The notes: generated from the letters alone by a model not told the origin. A DNA stretch of 64,000 nt from Miscanthus floridulus (GCF_019320115.1 NC_089587.1:100466166-100530165), one strand, 5' to 3'; counted from the stretch's first letter, positions 9,579 to 21,396 are shown. A program made the numbers and translations.

Positions 9579-11378
9579 CTGGACCAGGAGGGTTCTGATT
9601 TGGAATCACTTGAGCATTTCCAGGGTTCTGTTGGGTCTTTGTCTGGCTTTCCATGGACAGCATTTTCAGAGAAATCTTCCGCAAATAATCAGTCTGAGTG
9701 ATACAAAACAAAAGGATTTACGTTGTGGTTTTTGCATTAATACAATTTACATGTGCAAGTTGCATGGGCCCATGATATTTTGATACCACGCCTCCTAAAT
9801 ATGATTAGCAGAGTATCCAAGCATTGCACCATCATGTATTTTACCATGATAAAAAGATCTATAAGCATCTAAAATTTACCTAAAAGCCTTTAAGATTGTC
9901 ATAGATCAAATGTCCATATCATTGACCCACCCCATGACTAAACATTCTGACTCTGTACGGGAGCGTACTAGAGTTAGGTTAAATGTACCTGGTTGGTGGC
10001 TGCAGTATAGATTTTCTCTTCAAATCGCACGGCAATTTTGTGAAGCTCAGTCAGTCCTTCTGGTATTGATACTGGCAGGTGCTTCTTCAGAGTCTCCATT
10101 CTATACATATATAATGCAAGAAGTGATATATTGAGAGATACACTGATAAATGTGTTTGATTACCATTTAATTAGTCCAGTAAACCAGAAGCCCCAGTACA
10201 TGTACAAAAATAATAGTTCACTAGTGGAAACAGTGGGCATGGAATTTGTGGACCGCTAATGCACATACATATTTTTGAACCGAACGAACAACTAGGGTAA
10301 AAATGGACACATTCAAGTGGCAACTAGGGTAAAATTTAAGTGCTGGCAAGGGTAAAATGGACACATTCCATGGGCAGGCATATACATGAGTTAATAATTG
10401 GTTGGCAGAAAAAGACTCGGGTCATACCGCATAACCAATGCTAAAAGGTCCTACACAAGATGAGGGTCTAGGAAGAATATGGTTTTACCCTTTCTTATTT
10501 TGCAAGGAGGTTGACAAATTGGAGAAAGTCAGCAGCCTACCGCTACGCCATGCCTACCCTCCACTAGGGGATAGAGAAGTGTTTGGAAAGAAAAAAAAAA
10601 TCACATTATGAGTTGTCGCATTCTACACCCATACTCAAACTGAAATGTTGCGATATGCAGTTGCATATGTTTCTATGTGTGTTTATTGTGCAAAGATGGC
10701 TTTATAAAGATTTTTTTTTTAATCTTATAGCAAGCAAACAGGTAGTCAAGTAGTTTCTGCTGATAATTTTGATGATTAAATTTGGTTTAAATAAAGATAT
10801 ATAATCTTAGAAAGTATGATGTATTGGATTGGATGGCATTAATGCGACTGTATAGATCCATATGTCACGAACAAACACGACTGTATGGATCATATGTCAC
10901 GAACAAACGAGTAGGTGATTCGTGGGTAAACAAACAAGAGAGGTAGACGAATTGTTAGGTCCAAGTGTGAATTGTTAGGTCCAAGTGCAAGCATGGTTCA
11001 GCAGGTCTAAGTGCATGGATGCATCAGCAAACCCTACCCAGCAAGCATGATACTGTCTATCTAATCTAAATAAAGTAAAGAGGGAAGCAGGTGTACACGG
11101 ATCGAATCGATCGAATCGTAAAAGAAGCCACATGGATCCGCCACGGCGGAAGGAAAAGATTGCAGTTGCTTGACAATTCCCATTAGGGGGAGGAGGGAGG
11201 GAAGGAAGATGGAGAGGACGTACATCTTATTGACGATCCTGTGGCGCGCCTCGGGCTGAAGCTGGGTGCGCCAGTCGCTTCCGGCGGGGGCAGCCGCGTT
11301 AGGGTCGACGCCGCCGGCGGCAGCGACGGCGGCAGGGTCGGCGCCCTGCGTGGGGCGCCAGTTGGCGGCGCCGTCCAT
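9579..11378 (-). CDS. MED15: MED15-like KIX-domain gene, copy 1 (three exons)
   Basis: Exons are 11224-11378, 9989-10100 and 9579-9693 on the minus strand, giving about 127 residues in one open frame. The leader MDGAANWRPTQGADP is Ala/Pro-rich. The KIX domain runs from DWRTQLQPEARHRIVNK to SDYLRKISLKML-like sequence (here TDYLRKISLKMLSMES). A Gln/Asn/Pro-rich tail follows. Splice sites fit: AT|GTACGT ends exon 1 in phase 2, TATAG|A opens exon 2, and CAG|GTAC ends exon 2. This is the start of plant MED15, the Mediator tail subunit that contacts activators. The full gene is over a thousand residues, but no later exons were found before Copia H and copy 2. If intron 3 is retained, the frame stops at 9400, giving a KIX-only protein of about 187 residues. 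Expression is unknown, and this could equally be a truncated gene fragment. Confidence 0.75.
10101..11223 (-). other. Intron 1 of MED15-like copy 1
   Basis: A 1.1-kb intron with no ORF of note. The part at 10610-11223 is homologous to the flank of copy 3 (63040-63582), which shows the copies share intron as well as exon. Two short tandem duplications are present: a roughly 31-bp unit ending in ATATGTCACGAACAAAC at about 10848-10911, and a 20-bp unit GAATTGTTAGGTCCAAGTG near 10949-10988. Confidence 0.6.
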
Positions 11379-11490
11379 GGTTTTCCGCCCTAGGGACTCG
11401 GGCGCCTCTCTTGCTCTTTCTGATTTGTTTGGTGGCTTCGATCGATCTGCTGGGCGACGCTGGAGGGAGCACTTTCCCCAGCTCCCCTAC

Positions 11491-11766
11491 GAGGATGAAA
11501 ACGGTACGGATATTTTTTTTTTTTACCCTATTCGAAATCGAATCCGTTTAGAGGGGTTGAGATCTGTCTGTATCTAAGTTTGGATATTCAACATTCGATA
11601 CCGTATCCATATCCGAATACTCAAATCATATATTTATGATGTCGATATCTAATCGTATCCTATCCGACATAGTTGACACTATCCGTATTCGAATTCGAAT
11701 CCGGACAGAAATATGAAAACAAATGTAATATCGGTGATATCCGTCCATATCCTATCCATTTTCATC
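11491..11766. mobile_element. MITE in the 5' flank of MED15-like copy 1
   Basis: About 276 bp bounded by inverted ends GGATGAAAACGG and CCATTTTCATC and filled with ATCCGAATAC-like repeats. Direct repeats CCCTAC flank it (11485-11490 and 11766-11771). Copy 3 has uninterrupted sequence at the equivalent position (near 63835), so copy 3 acts as the empty site. The terminal sequence suggests a hAT-type MITE, but the superfamily is uncertain because the TSD is imperfect. Confidence 0.65.
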
Positions 11767-11919
11767 CCTACTGATAAGCAAGAGGGGAGCAACCGAGGTA
11801 GCGGCGACGACAAAATCGATTGTAGCGAGGGACAGGGGCGAAGGAGCGACCAAGAAGGAATTGAGGAAAGCCAACACGTCACGACTCGCGAATTAGGATG
11901 CTGGATTTATCTAAAAAAA

Positions 11920-12231
11920 GGCAAAATAGCCATTTGGGCCCCTAAACTTTCGCGCAAGGCTCAAATTGGCCCCTGAACTATCAAAACGTCCACTTTAGTC
12001 CTTAATCTTCTGATTTACAACTCAATCTCGTCCATTCAGCATGATTGCTGGACACGTGGACAGCTGCACATGGAAAATGTCTAACCTGTCCCTCCCTAAT
12101 TCCTTTATCTGGCGTGGACGGTCACGGCGTTTTCCTGTCCGTCTGTTTTCCTTCCTCTCGGCCTCGCCCTGTCTCTCTTTTCTCCATGGCGGCTGCACAG
12201 GTAGGTTAGGGTTTTGGCTTGGGGAGGACAG
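11920..12231 (+). repeat. Left TIR of the MULE
   Basis: 312 bp, matching the complement of 16767-17078. Near its inner edge it holds CTCCATGGCGGCTGCACAG (about 12182-12200), an ATG followed by a five-codon frame and a possible GTAGGT splice donor. The right TIR keeps the same arrangement. It probably supplies the promoter and transcript start for the plus-strand ORF. Confidence 0.85.
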
Positions 12232-12640
12232 CGGTCGCCGCCGGAGAGGAAGACTCACTGGCCACCGGGTCCCCAGTTCCCTCTCCCTCGTCTGCTTCAT
12301 TCGATTCATCTCCCCCGTCTCCCCCATCTGCTAGCTCCATCGCTCCCCCATCTGCTCGCTCCATTGTGGAGGTGGCGACCGCTGTGCCTGTATCCCCATG
12401 GAGCATGGATCCAGGGAGGGGAGAGGGAGAGGGAGAAGGTCGACACCAATAAGGGGAGTAGCGCCATTTCCTGGAGCATCGAGTTCTGGCGCTCATGAAG
12501 CTGCGCGCGCAGTGGAGGTGAGTACAGAGCTGTTGGCGTTTAGGCTAGGGTTGATTTGAATCGGGGATTGATTTGATTTTTGATAAAAATTCGTCGATTT
12601 GGTGTAGCTTGAAACACTGCTTGAACAACATTCAGAGGGC

Positions 12641-13018
12641 ATGCTGGTGAGGACAGGGCTTACATGTCGGCATGGATTCTCCCCAATTTTGTGTTGTTGT
12701 TGGTCTAGTCCAGGCACAGAAAGAAGGTTCCTGGCGTGCTCACAAGTTGAGCAGCCTTGTGATTTCAAGTATTGGATCGATGAACACTTTGAAGGTAGAG
12801 CAAAAAGGGTGATTCAGGACCTAGTTTCCATGAGGCACAGCATGTGGGAGCTGTACGAACATTCAGCTGGACAATGGGATGGTATATATGCTGATCGACA
12901 GAGAGCGAAACAAGAAATTTGTGAACTGAAATGTACTATTAGAGAACAACGAGAGTGCATTGTAATCTTAATTTGTTTTAGCATTGTAATTGCTTGTGGC
13001 ATATGGCTCATTGTGTAA
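12641..13018 (+). CDS. GRF zinc-finger/coiled-coil/membrane-tail ORF inside the MULE
   Basis: 125 codons, no stop. Residues about 6-48 look like a GRF-type zinc finger: TCRHG, then ERRFLACSQ, then PCDFKYWIDE. A Lys/Arg/Glu-rich helical stretch (about 50-105, probably coiled coil) follows. The C-terminal segment CIVILICFSIVIACGIWLIV would span a membrane. A splice acceptor at about 12610 (GGTGTAG) and a donor at 12512 (GAG|GTGAGT) suggest an upstream exon, so the true start may lie earlier; I use the first ATG in frame. It runs toward the transposase from the opposite TIR, the position mudrB holds in maize MuDR, though it is not recognisably MudrB. GRF-TM ORFs recur in grass genomes, often near transposons. 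Function unknown. Confidence 0.6.
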   Translation: MLVRTGLTCRHGFSPILCCCWSSPGTERRFLACSQVEQPCDFKYWIDEHFEGRAKRVIQDLVSMRHSMWELYEHSAGQWDGIYADRQRAKQEICELKCTIREQRECIVILICFSIVIACGIWLIV

Positions 13019-13061
13019 CCACTGTTTGAGGCAATGAGAAATGAATGCAAAAACAAATTTA

Positions 13062-13242
13062 ACATGTCTCATGCTCATGGTTTTGATATAACAAATGCAA
13101 GTGTTCACGACATTATGACTAAGTGATACAAAAGCATTGCTGCTTTGAAACTACATGTCTCATGCTCATGGTTTTGACATAACAAATGCAAGTGTTCACA
13201 ACATTATGACTAAGTGATACAAAGCATTGCTGCTTTGAAACT
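13062..13242. repeat. 91-bp tandem duplication between the convergent MULE genes
   Basis: Two copies, 13062-13152 and 13153-13242, start ACATGTCTCATGCTCATGG and end TTTGAAACTAC. They differ by only a few bases, including one A in a run. They lie between the stop of the GRF ORF and the end of the transposase, so they cover the 3' UTR or terminator zone of both. Confidence 0.85.
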
Positions 13243-13253
13243 ACATTGGCAAG

Positions 13254-16200
13254 CTACATCATCTTATTCTTTGAATTCACCAGCTCTGTTGTTTTTTTCT
13301 GGGACGAGCTGCTTTGGCCTAATGCTGATCCATGGCCAAGTGAAGTCGAATGGATTTTTGCAGAGGCACGTCCACCTTTTACATTGATTGTTGCCTTTGC
13401 AAATGAGCCAACAATCCCAGCATTGGTTCCAATGACAACAGAAGCACTCCCTCCAACAGATGCCTTCGCCGATGCTTGAGCACTTGACTTTGCAGATGCT
13501 TGAGCACTCTCTTCAAAAGATATCAGTCTTCTCTTATGGCCAGACTGTAAACAGTAAAGCCAATTTAGGCAAATATACAATTTACTTAGGTTGTAGCATG
13601 GACATGTCGGAATTATTACTAACCTGTATAAATGATGAACCATCAGGCATGGACAGTCTTCTCTTACTTGATGATGCCACTATGGATTTTCCTTTAGTTT
13701 GCTTCGACTGTGCAGGTTCAATTTGCAATGGGCTTGAGTGACTTGCATTGGTGGCAGGAGGATTATATGGCCCGGCTTGTTCTTGCTGTTATAAGATGAG
13801 TAAGGACCAAGTTAGTAAAATGAGTAAGGAATGAATATAGTGCAGCAAGGGAAAATAGTAAATTCAGTAAACACCATTTTCACAGAGCATGTCCTCGAGT
13901 TGTGACTATAGATTCCACAGTGACGACATCTAATTTTAGTGCCAACTTTTGATGAATTAGTTCCAGATTTCACTGGCTCTGAAGGGTCTTTTCTCCTATT
14001 TTTCTTTGGTCGGCCTGGCATCTTTTTTACTCTAGGAGGCAATGGTTTGGGATTTGGAGACACAGGCCAAGCCGACTCATGTTCCACTAGCTGCAGTACA
14101 TGTTGGTATGTCTTCTTGTATGTCTTAAGTGAGAAGCACTCATGTATGTAATTGTTAGGCTCTTGTGCCATTTTGAATAGGGCAGCACAAGCATGTTGGC
14201 ATGGAATCCCAAAGATTTGCTAGTACCTACATGAGCATGTCTTGCTTCTCAGGTCTACTATGAACCTATTTTTTTTGTCTCACACTTTAAATCCAGCCTC
14301 ACCATTCCACAAGACATGATAAAACTGTGTCCTATGCCTAATCTTGTTGAATTTCCTGATAATGTTAGGACACACTGCCATTGTCCACCTCTCACTATTA
14401 CTCCTATTTTCTTGGATTCTTCTAGTCACCTAGATCCTGATGTCCTCCAACATAGTAATAATAGGCTTGAACCTTGATTCTATAATCTAACTATTGAATG
14501 ATTCACTCATGTTGTTGTCAACTGATTCACAATTGGATCCAAGTCTGAACCAAGCTCGAGACCAATGAATAGGATTTGTTTTCTCCAAATCCTGCCATCC
14601 CCGAGGGTTTTTTGCAGCAAGCTTACTCTTGTAATGCTTAAACAACTGCTCATTAGGTGCCTTTGCAATCTTCCAAAACCTCTTTTGGTACTCTTGCAGC
14701 CTATGTTTCTTTCTCCAGTTGGCATAGATGTGGCGTGCACACATCCTGTGCTCAGCAAATGGAAACAATGTAGATACTATGCTTAGCAGCCCCTACATAA
14801 AATGGATACAAATGATTTAAACCTTTTGTTTTAATGATTAAAACAGCCCCTGCATAAAATTGACATAGATAGACAGAAATTTACCTTCTGTTGGTCTATT
14901 ATAAACACCTAGCTTGCTGCTCCAACAGGTATGTTGATGTCTTTCTGAAGATGCCCAAGAAACCAATTCCATGAGTCTTTATTCTCATATTCCACGACAG
15001 CCCATGCAATTGGATAAATCTGATTATTTGCATCCCTGGCAATAGCTGATAGCAACTCACCTTTCAATGGCCCCTTAAGGAAACAACCATCAAGCCCAAT
15101 TATCCTCCTGCATCCTTCTAAGAATCCTCTTCTACATGCATCAAAACATACGTAAAACCTCTGAAACACATGGTCTTCTTCCTCTAGGTCAAGGGCAACA
15201 TGCACACTAGTTCCAGGATTACTACACTGCAACTCTAGAGCATAGTCAAACAACTTGGAGTACTCACCAGTCTGAGTATCCATTATTTTCTTCATTACAC
15301 GTGCCTTTGCTCTCTTAATCATTGTGATTGACACATCCACTCCTATGTCCTCTTGTACTATCTCCTTCATTGCTCTAGCCTTCCAAGATGGATTAGCCTT
15401 GATAGTACTCTCACATATCCTACTTGTAGATAACCTTTTATTTTTAAGCTGAGGACAACAAGCATGGTTGGGATTATAAGTTACAATCTGAAACCAATCA
15501 GATCTTGAGTTATGGGAAGCATATATAAGCCAAGGACAACCTTTCCACCTACAAAAAGCCCTAATCCTTTTCTGCTCATTCTTCACATATCTGATATTTA
15601 TCTTCATCTTTAGTGCATACCTCTCTATAGCATCCTTTAATTGATCCTTTCCTCTAAAGCACATGTCAACTACAAACTGTGGAGTATCAACAGAACTGTC
15701 AAATATTGGGAACCTGCACTTCCTTCTTGTAAAGGCACCATCACTGTCCTCATCATATGATGCATCACCATTTGAATCAAAGTATTCAACACCATCTCCA
15801 CCTTCTAAGACCTGATTATTATTGTCTAATGGAATATCTCCACCTTGTATGCCATCAACCTCAATTGGGTTGTCCATTGGAATATCTTCTCTCTTCTTTA
15901 CTTCTGACATAAAGTCTTTATAGTTGGCTCTTATCTCCCTAACTTCATCATATTCATCAGTTGTGAAACCTGTAGCATCACAGCCACTCTCTGATTCTGA
16001 ATCTTCTTCTTCTTCTTCTACATTCAGACCATCCTGACCATGAGTTGGACCTTCCAACAATAGCATGTTACCACCCTGAACAAATTTGTCCCTATTTTTG
16101 ATAGTTTGATCCTCAGCAACAGGTTCTACATGATCTAATGGCATGATATTTTCATCTCGAAATAGGGCAAATACTTCCTCATCTTCATACTATGTTCTAG

Positions 16201-16465
16201 ATTCTTCATTCCCACCCATGTCAAATGAGTCAATGTATATATCTATAGCTCTAGCAGTTCCCAACTCATTAATCATGTCCAAACATGACTTGTCATCTAC
16301 AAGTAACCTCATTCCACTATTCAATTCAGCACCATATGGCAACCAATGCATTCTAACAGATCTAGGAAAAGTTGTGTGATCCAACAGGTGTCCTTCAAGT
16401 TCTGGGATAGATATCTTGTCCTTCTCTATGTGAGACACTCCATAATCCCCATTGCAATACAACAT
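13254..16465 (-). pseudogene. MuDR-type MULE transposase (decayed)
   Basis: Order of domains on the minus strand: PB1-like N-terminal domain (16465-16200), acidic linker, MuDR DNA-binding domain (about 15690-15400, FRGKDQLKDAIERYAL...), MULE catalytic domain with first Asp in GLDGCFLKG (about 15090) and second Asp in FIIDQQK (about 14890), and C-terminal Glu in NNMSESFNS (about 14490). Next come a SWIM zinc finger CSC...IPCQHAC (about 14240-14190), a basic GRPKKNRRKDPSE tract and a CCHC knuckle CRHCGIYSHNSRTC (about 13880). Introns at 14793-14884 and around 13790-13870 and 13547-13623 are likely. The tail is Ser/Ala-rich with SAQASAK repeats. Six in-frame stops are seen (near 16190, 14909, 14487, 14415, 14280 and 14222), so it is not functional. 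Confidence 0.88.
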
Positions 16466-16766
16466 CTTTAACCCATCAAGAACAAAGTCCCATTAAAATG
16501 AAATCAAACTTCCAGTACCTCAAATTCAGACATTGTTTTGCAGCCCTACAGATCAACTATATGGTCAAATTCAAACATTCTACAAGGAAATCAAATCCAA
16601 TCGCAAAATTAGTGAAGTGCCACTTCATCTCACCTGTTGCAGCAATTCCACTCCTCTTCCTACCTCGTGGCTATAGATGAGCTAGAGTCCGCCTGCCCAA
16701 GGTCGATGGGCGTGCGTCCACCAAGAGAAGGGGTGCACCTCCACCAAGAAAAGGGTGCGCCCATTA

Positions 16767-17078
16767 CTGTCCTCCCCAAGCCAAAACCCTAACCTACTTG
16801 TGTAGCCGCCATGGAGAAAAGAGAGACAGGGCGAGGCCGAGAGGAAGGAAAAGAGACAGATAGGAAAATGCCGTGACCATCCATGCTAGGTAAAGGAATT
16901 AGGGAGGGACAGGTTAGACATTTTCCATGTGCAGCTGTCCACATGTCTAGCAGTCATGCAGAATGGACGAGATTGAGTTGTAAATCAGAAGATTAAGGGC
17001 TAAAGTGGATGTTTTGATAGTTCAGGGGCCAATTTGAGCCTTGCGCGAAAGTTCAGGGGCCCAAATGGCTATTTCGCC
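16767..17078 (-). repeat. Right TIR of the MULE
   Basis: 312 bp and the inverted partner of 11920-12231. It carries an ATG at 16812 (minus) heading the same short frame as in the left TIR. Lying upstream of the transposase, it should hold that gene's promoter. Confidence 0.85.
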
Positions 17079-17102
17079 AAAAAAGGATTCAGGATGCTGG
17101 AT

Positions 17103-18350
17103 GCGCCATCTTCTCCCTTTCTGTGGGCGTCTCGGCAATAATAAAAGTGAGCAAGTCAAGGCTCATGGGCCCCAATATTAGCCCATTTCATCATCTATAT
17201 TATCTATATCTATACCTATCTATATCTATTTTCTCTAATTATTTTTACATGTCGTATTAGCTTTGTCCTAAATTAGATATTTGTATCTTTGACCACCGGT
17301 TCAAAAAATATATGGTTCATAACACAATACTGATATTTTTAGATTCACTGTTGAAAAGGATCTAGCATGCGGGGTGACTAGGCCTGTTAAAACAAAACTC
17401 CTTCGCCGCGGTCAGTAACAGGTGCGGCACTACTGCACTTTTACGCGTCGAGCAAAACTACGGTGGTGTCGTGTATCAGAGCACCTCGAAGGCACAATTC
17501 AAAAGCTACCAAATGAAACTTAGATCGAGTAAATTACTAATGCTTCTGGAGTCGTGTTGAACCTATTTCACCACTTGAATGAGGTCATAAGCTTATGCAC
17601 AAGTAGATTGGGAGCAAACCCTGAAATCACCGACAAACAAGTAGAGCGCAGCACAAATAGCAAGAATACAAGAGACAGGGTGTTTATCTCGTGGTTTAGC
17701 TCGCCACTAAGACTTGCCTATGTCCATGATGCTAAGGAAGCCACCAAGCGACATACTACCCTAGGGTGACAATTGGGAATAGAAACAATCGCCAACAAAC
17801 CAACAACACATCCTAAGATTCTCAACTTGTGGCATAGTTAGCCTATGCCCTGTTCTTTAGCAATACTTTTCAGCGAAGGAACAAATTGTTTTTCTCTCAC
17901 AACAAATCAGCATAAGCAGCAGCATAAGCCAAATTTCAGTGAAACAAATCCTAGTTAAAAGAAAGATAAAAACCTAATGGGTGCACGTGAGTGCAAGGTG
18001 TATATGCATATGAGAGGAAGGCATATAAGCAAAGACAATGTTTGCACCTAGTTCTAAATGCCATGTTTACAACTAGGTTATTGAATTTCTCTATGCCATA
18101 AAGACTTATTAATGAAGATCAAAACACCATGCTTATCCTAAGGCTATTAACTCTTTATAGCACATAAGAAAAATAAAGTGCATTGCAAAGCTTATAAATC
18201 AACCAATGTCATGTGAAAATAAAATAGCTAGCAAGGTTTATAGAACTGGATGATGATGGTCTGCAATCAAGTTTAGACACCACTTTTACACAAGATTGTG
18301 AAAGGAAAATGCCCATGAAGCATTAACATGGATATGAAAGCATTCATCGT
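17103..18350. other. Gene-free stretch between the MULE and the F LTR
   Basis: No gene. A TATC-rich microsatellite-like run lies at about 17195-17235. The stretch 17560-17770 has the look of a retroelement LTR piece (a short plus-strand ORF there is not protein-like), but no ends were found. 18346-18350 (ATCGT) is the possible left TSD of LTR F. Confidence 0.4.
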
Positions 18351-21300
18351 TGTGGCAGAACCACCTAATCTAATGCCTCCCAGGAGTACCTGTCTTCCAT
18401 TAGACACTAAGTACTCAAGAGAGGACACTAAACTATGCAATTCCATCGAGCACACCCTAAGGGAGAACCCAAAATCCACATTTTTCATTAGGGTCATAAA
18501 TAAGAGAATAAAGCTTACAACATTCTTAAGTCACTTCTTACATCACTTTATTATAGTAACATAATATTATCTCAATTGATTATAACAGCGGAATATAACA
18601 ATGTTATTACAGTTATAGAGGAAGCAAAGATTAATTTAATGACATGGTGAAGCATTAACGTAGTGGACATTTATATACAAGTGATGCCAACATATTTTAT
18701 ATCTTTTCTTATAAAAACCTTTAGTAAAGGTTATAAATAAATACTACGGGCGTAGTGTGAAAGGAATCCTCTCTGAGCCCATCAGGAGGTTTCCACACAT
18801 AAGAGTCAGCTCTAAATATCCTCCGATCACCTGCAATAGGGGGAATAAAATCCTAAGTACTCGATTGTACTCAGCAAGACTTACCCGATAGGAGAAAAAA
18901 TAAAAGACTCCAAGGATATGCAAGGCTTATTTGGCTTATGGGTTATTGTATCTGCGGAAGCATTACTAAACGTGCGTCCTTATATTCAATTTTATTGCAG
19001 TCATCATTAGTTCATTAATTAACCATTCTATGTAAGCACATATGCTACTTTCAAGTAGGTGGTAAGCAATCAGAACTATTTTACCATCTTTCATATTCTA
19101 GTTCTTACTATGGTGCTAGACTATAGCCAAGTCGTACCGTCTCACAAAAACGGCGATTCATGAACCAATGTATCATAGCTGGGTACCCCAAAACATATGC
19201 CTCGCTTGTACCCCAGGCACAAACAAGACCAACCTGCTCCACTCCTATCAAGGGGTCTAGGTCCACGTCCAAACTTAGACTCTAAGCCCCCACACTTAAG
19301 ACCTGATCTTAGTATGGTGCTTAGACCTCCATCTTTCCCCATATCCAATCAGTCGGTCTAGAAAGAGTCGGAACCCATGACAAGAGTGTAACGATCCTTT
19401 CCACTCCCATAAGCAAGTATGTGCCCAGGATAATAAGTTTATGATCTGACTACCATCCACAACAACGGACGGTCCTCAATCAACACAGGCAGAACAAGTG
19501 CAATCCGAGCCTCGCTCGAATGCCTAACCAAGTCTAAATCTAAGTACCATTCCGTCCGGTCTCCAATTATCATTCATATATATTTCAGGTGATAGTAATA
19601 TAATAACAATAATAATATATTTCCTATCTCTCGTGAGTGACAGGTAATCACTTGACTTCTACTGGGCCCTATAGCATAGTAATTTACATGATCCTGACAT
19701 ACTAGGAGTCATAGGATAAGAATATATATATGCAAGTGGGTTTTCATTCAACTCCTTAAAACTTAATGCACAGGCATAAATATAAAGTGCAGAATAATAT
19801 GGGTTATGCACTGGGGCTTGCCTGGGTAAGATATAACCAAAAGTTAGCATTCCATCATAGTGACATGATCATCAAGGCACCATCTTTTCCGCTACTTCAG
19901 TCGACTCCCTGATCCATCATTGTTCCTATTATGATAAACGTGGATGCAACGCAGACACGCAATTAATCAACGGTAATCGCAACTCTTAAATATATGATTA
20001 CACTCCACAAGCTAACGAGCTAGCTTTAATGACTGACGTACTGGTCTATGTATCCACGTCGTCAAGTAAGGCTTTGCTTCGGAAAAATGTTTTAGTTCTA
20101 AAATCCCAAGGTGTTTTGACATTTTATTGATTAAACATATATTTTTGAACAAGGGTCCATTTAGCTACCTTAGCAAACTAATTACTATGGAGCTACAAAA
20201 ATTACAGTGAGCGCCTCATAATGTTAGAAATTTACTGTGAAAGTTTCAGAGCCAACACTATCACCAATTTATCACAAAAATTCCTATAAGTTTATACCTT
20301 ACAATATTAAGCATCTCAAATTAATTAGATAACTCCTAAAAATATTACAAAACTATGTGAACAAAATATACTAGCAGATAGATCATGATTTTATAAACCT
20401 AACAAAATTGGTTTCACAATTTTTGGTTAACTACACAAATTTTTTTACTGAATTTACAAGTTTACCTTAGAAACTAAATTAAAAATGTATTAGAAAAAGA
20501 AAAAGGTTGGCGGCAACCCCCTCAGGCCTGGCAGCCCAGCGTGGCGCGGCTGCGTGCACATCGCGGTGGCCCAGCACTACCCAAGGCTGGGGGCGCCCGC
20601 TACTTTGCAGAAAAGCCCCCATGCTTTTAGATAATAACTTGACTTTTATGTGCACTATTCCTATCATCAGTAATCTTGCAACCAAACCCTCAGATGTTTT
20701 CACCTTTACCACAGGGAGATCCCTGGAATCCTCGCGCATGCCAGCGCAGCAGCCGACGACATAAGGTGGTTACGCCGAGCAACCTAGGCGTACTATGATG
20801 GAAGGGGCCAACCACTATCTTTAGCTAAATGCACAAGGATGGGTGGCGCTTAGGGACTCGAAGGCGCACTATCGCGGGTTGCAGCGGTGAGCGGCTATCC
20901 ACGGTGACAGCATGACTATTTCGGCGAGCCTACACCCTCACAGAAGGTAGAGATGGCTAAGAAGCATCAGTAGCTCACCATGGTGTACGCCCTACTGACG
21001 GTTGAAGTAGGGGAGCGCTACAACGGTCTGGCCATGTGCGCCCACACTGCGCGGTGGCGCTCCGAGTGTGGCACCGATGCGTCCACCCTCCGTTGACAAG
21101 CACCCTGGCCAAAGTAGCGTGAGCACCGAATGGAGGGAGTCAAGGTGAGCTCAGGGTTACGAGCAATCGAATTGCTACCACTCCTACAAGCCTTACCTCC
21201 CAACCTACTGATTCGGTAGTGCCCACGGCCAGCGAGGAGCAAAACACCAAATTGCCGGTTGGTAGTGATCGGACAGGCTTGAGGAAAACAGGGTGCATAG

Positions 21301-21396
21301 CTGACTACCTATGCCACCCATAGATGCAGGGAATTGCGCTGCAAAGCCCAAGCTACTAATTAGGAAGAGGAAAAGAATGGTGGCTTTGCACACGGT

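Larger units (their letters stand above)
11907..17090 (-). mobile_element. Mutator-like element (MULE) with 312-bp TIRs
   Basis: TIRs at 11920-12231 and 16767-17078 are equal in length and about 94% identical by eye (roughly 18 differences). They begin GGCAAAATAGCC and GGCGAAATAGCC. A 12-bp direct repeat AGGATGCTGGAT (11895-11906 and 17091-17102) flanks the element. This is somewhat longer than the usual 9-bp MULE TSD, and the few bases between it and the TIRs do not match, so exact ends are uncertain by about 13 bases. Inside, a minus-strand MuDR-type transposase and a plus-strand GRF-finger ORF converge on about 13020-13250. The site is about 520 bp upstream of the MED15-like copy 1 ATG. 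Confidence 0.88.

Noticed and set aside
12041..12498. Several overlapping ORFs in the MULE left TIR region
   Set aside because: Low-complexity Ser/Pro-rich frames on both strands. At most a 5' exon of the GRF gene hides here, and I cannot tell which frame.
13254..13643. Separate Ser/Ala-rich gene
   Set aside because: It is best read as the last exon of the MULE transposase: same strand, a splice acceptor before SGHKRRL, and directly downstream of the zinc-knuckle exon.
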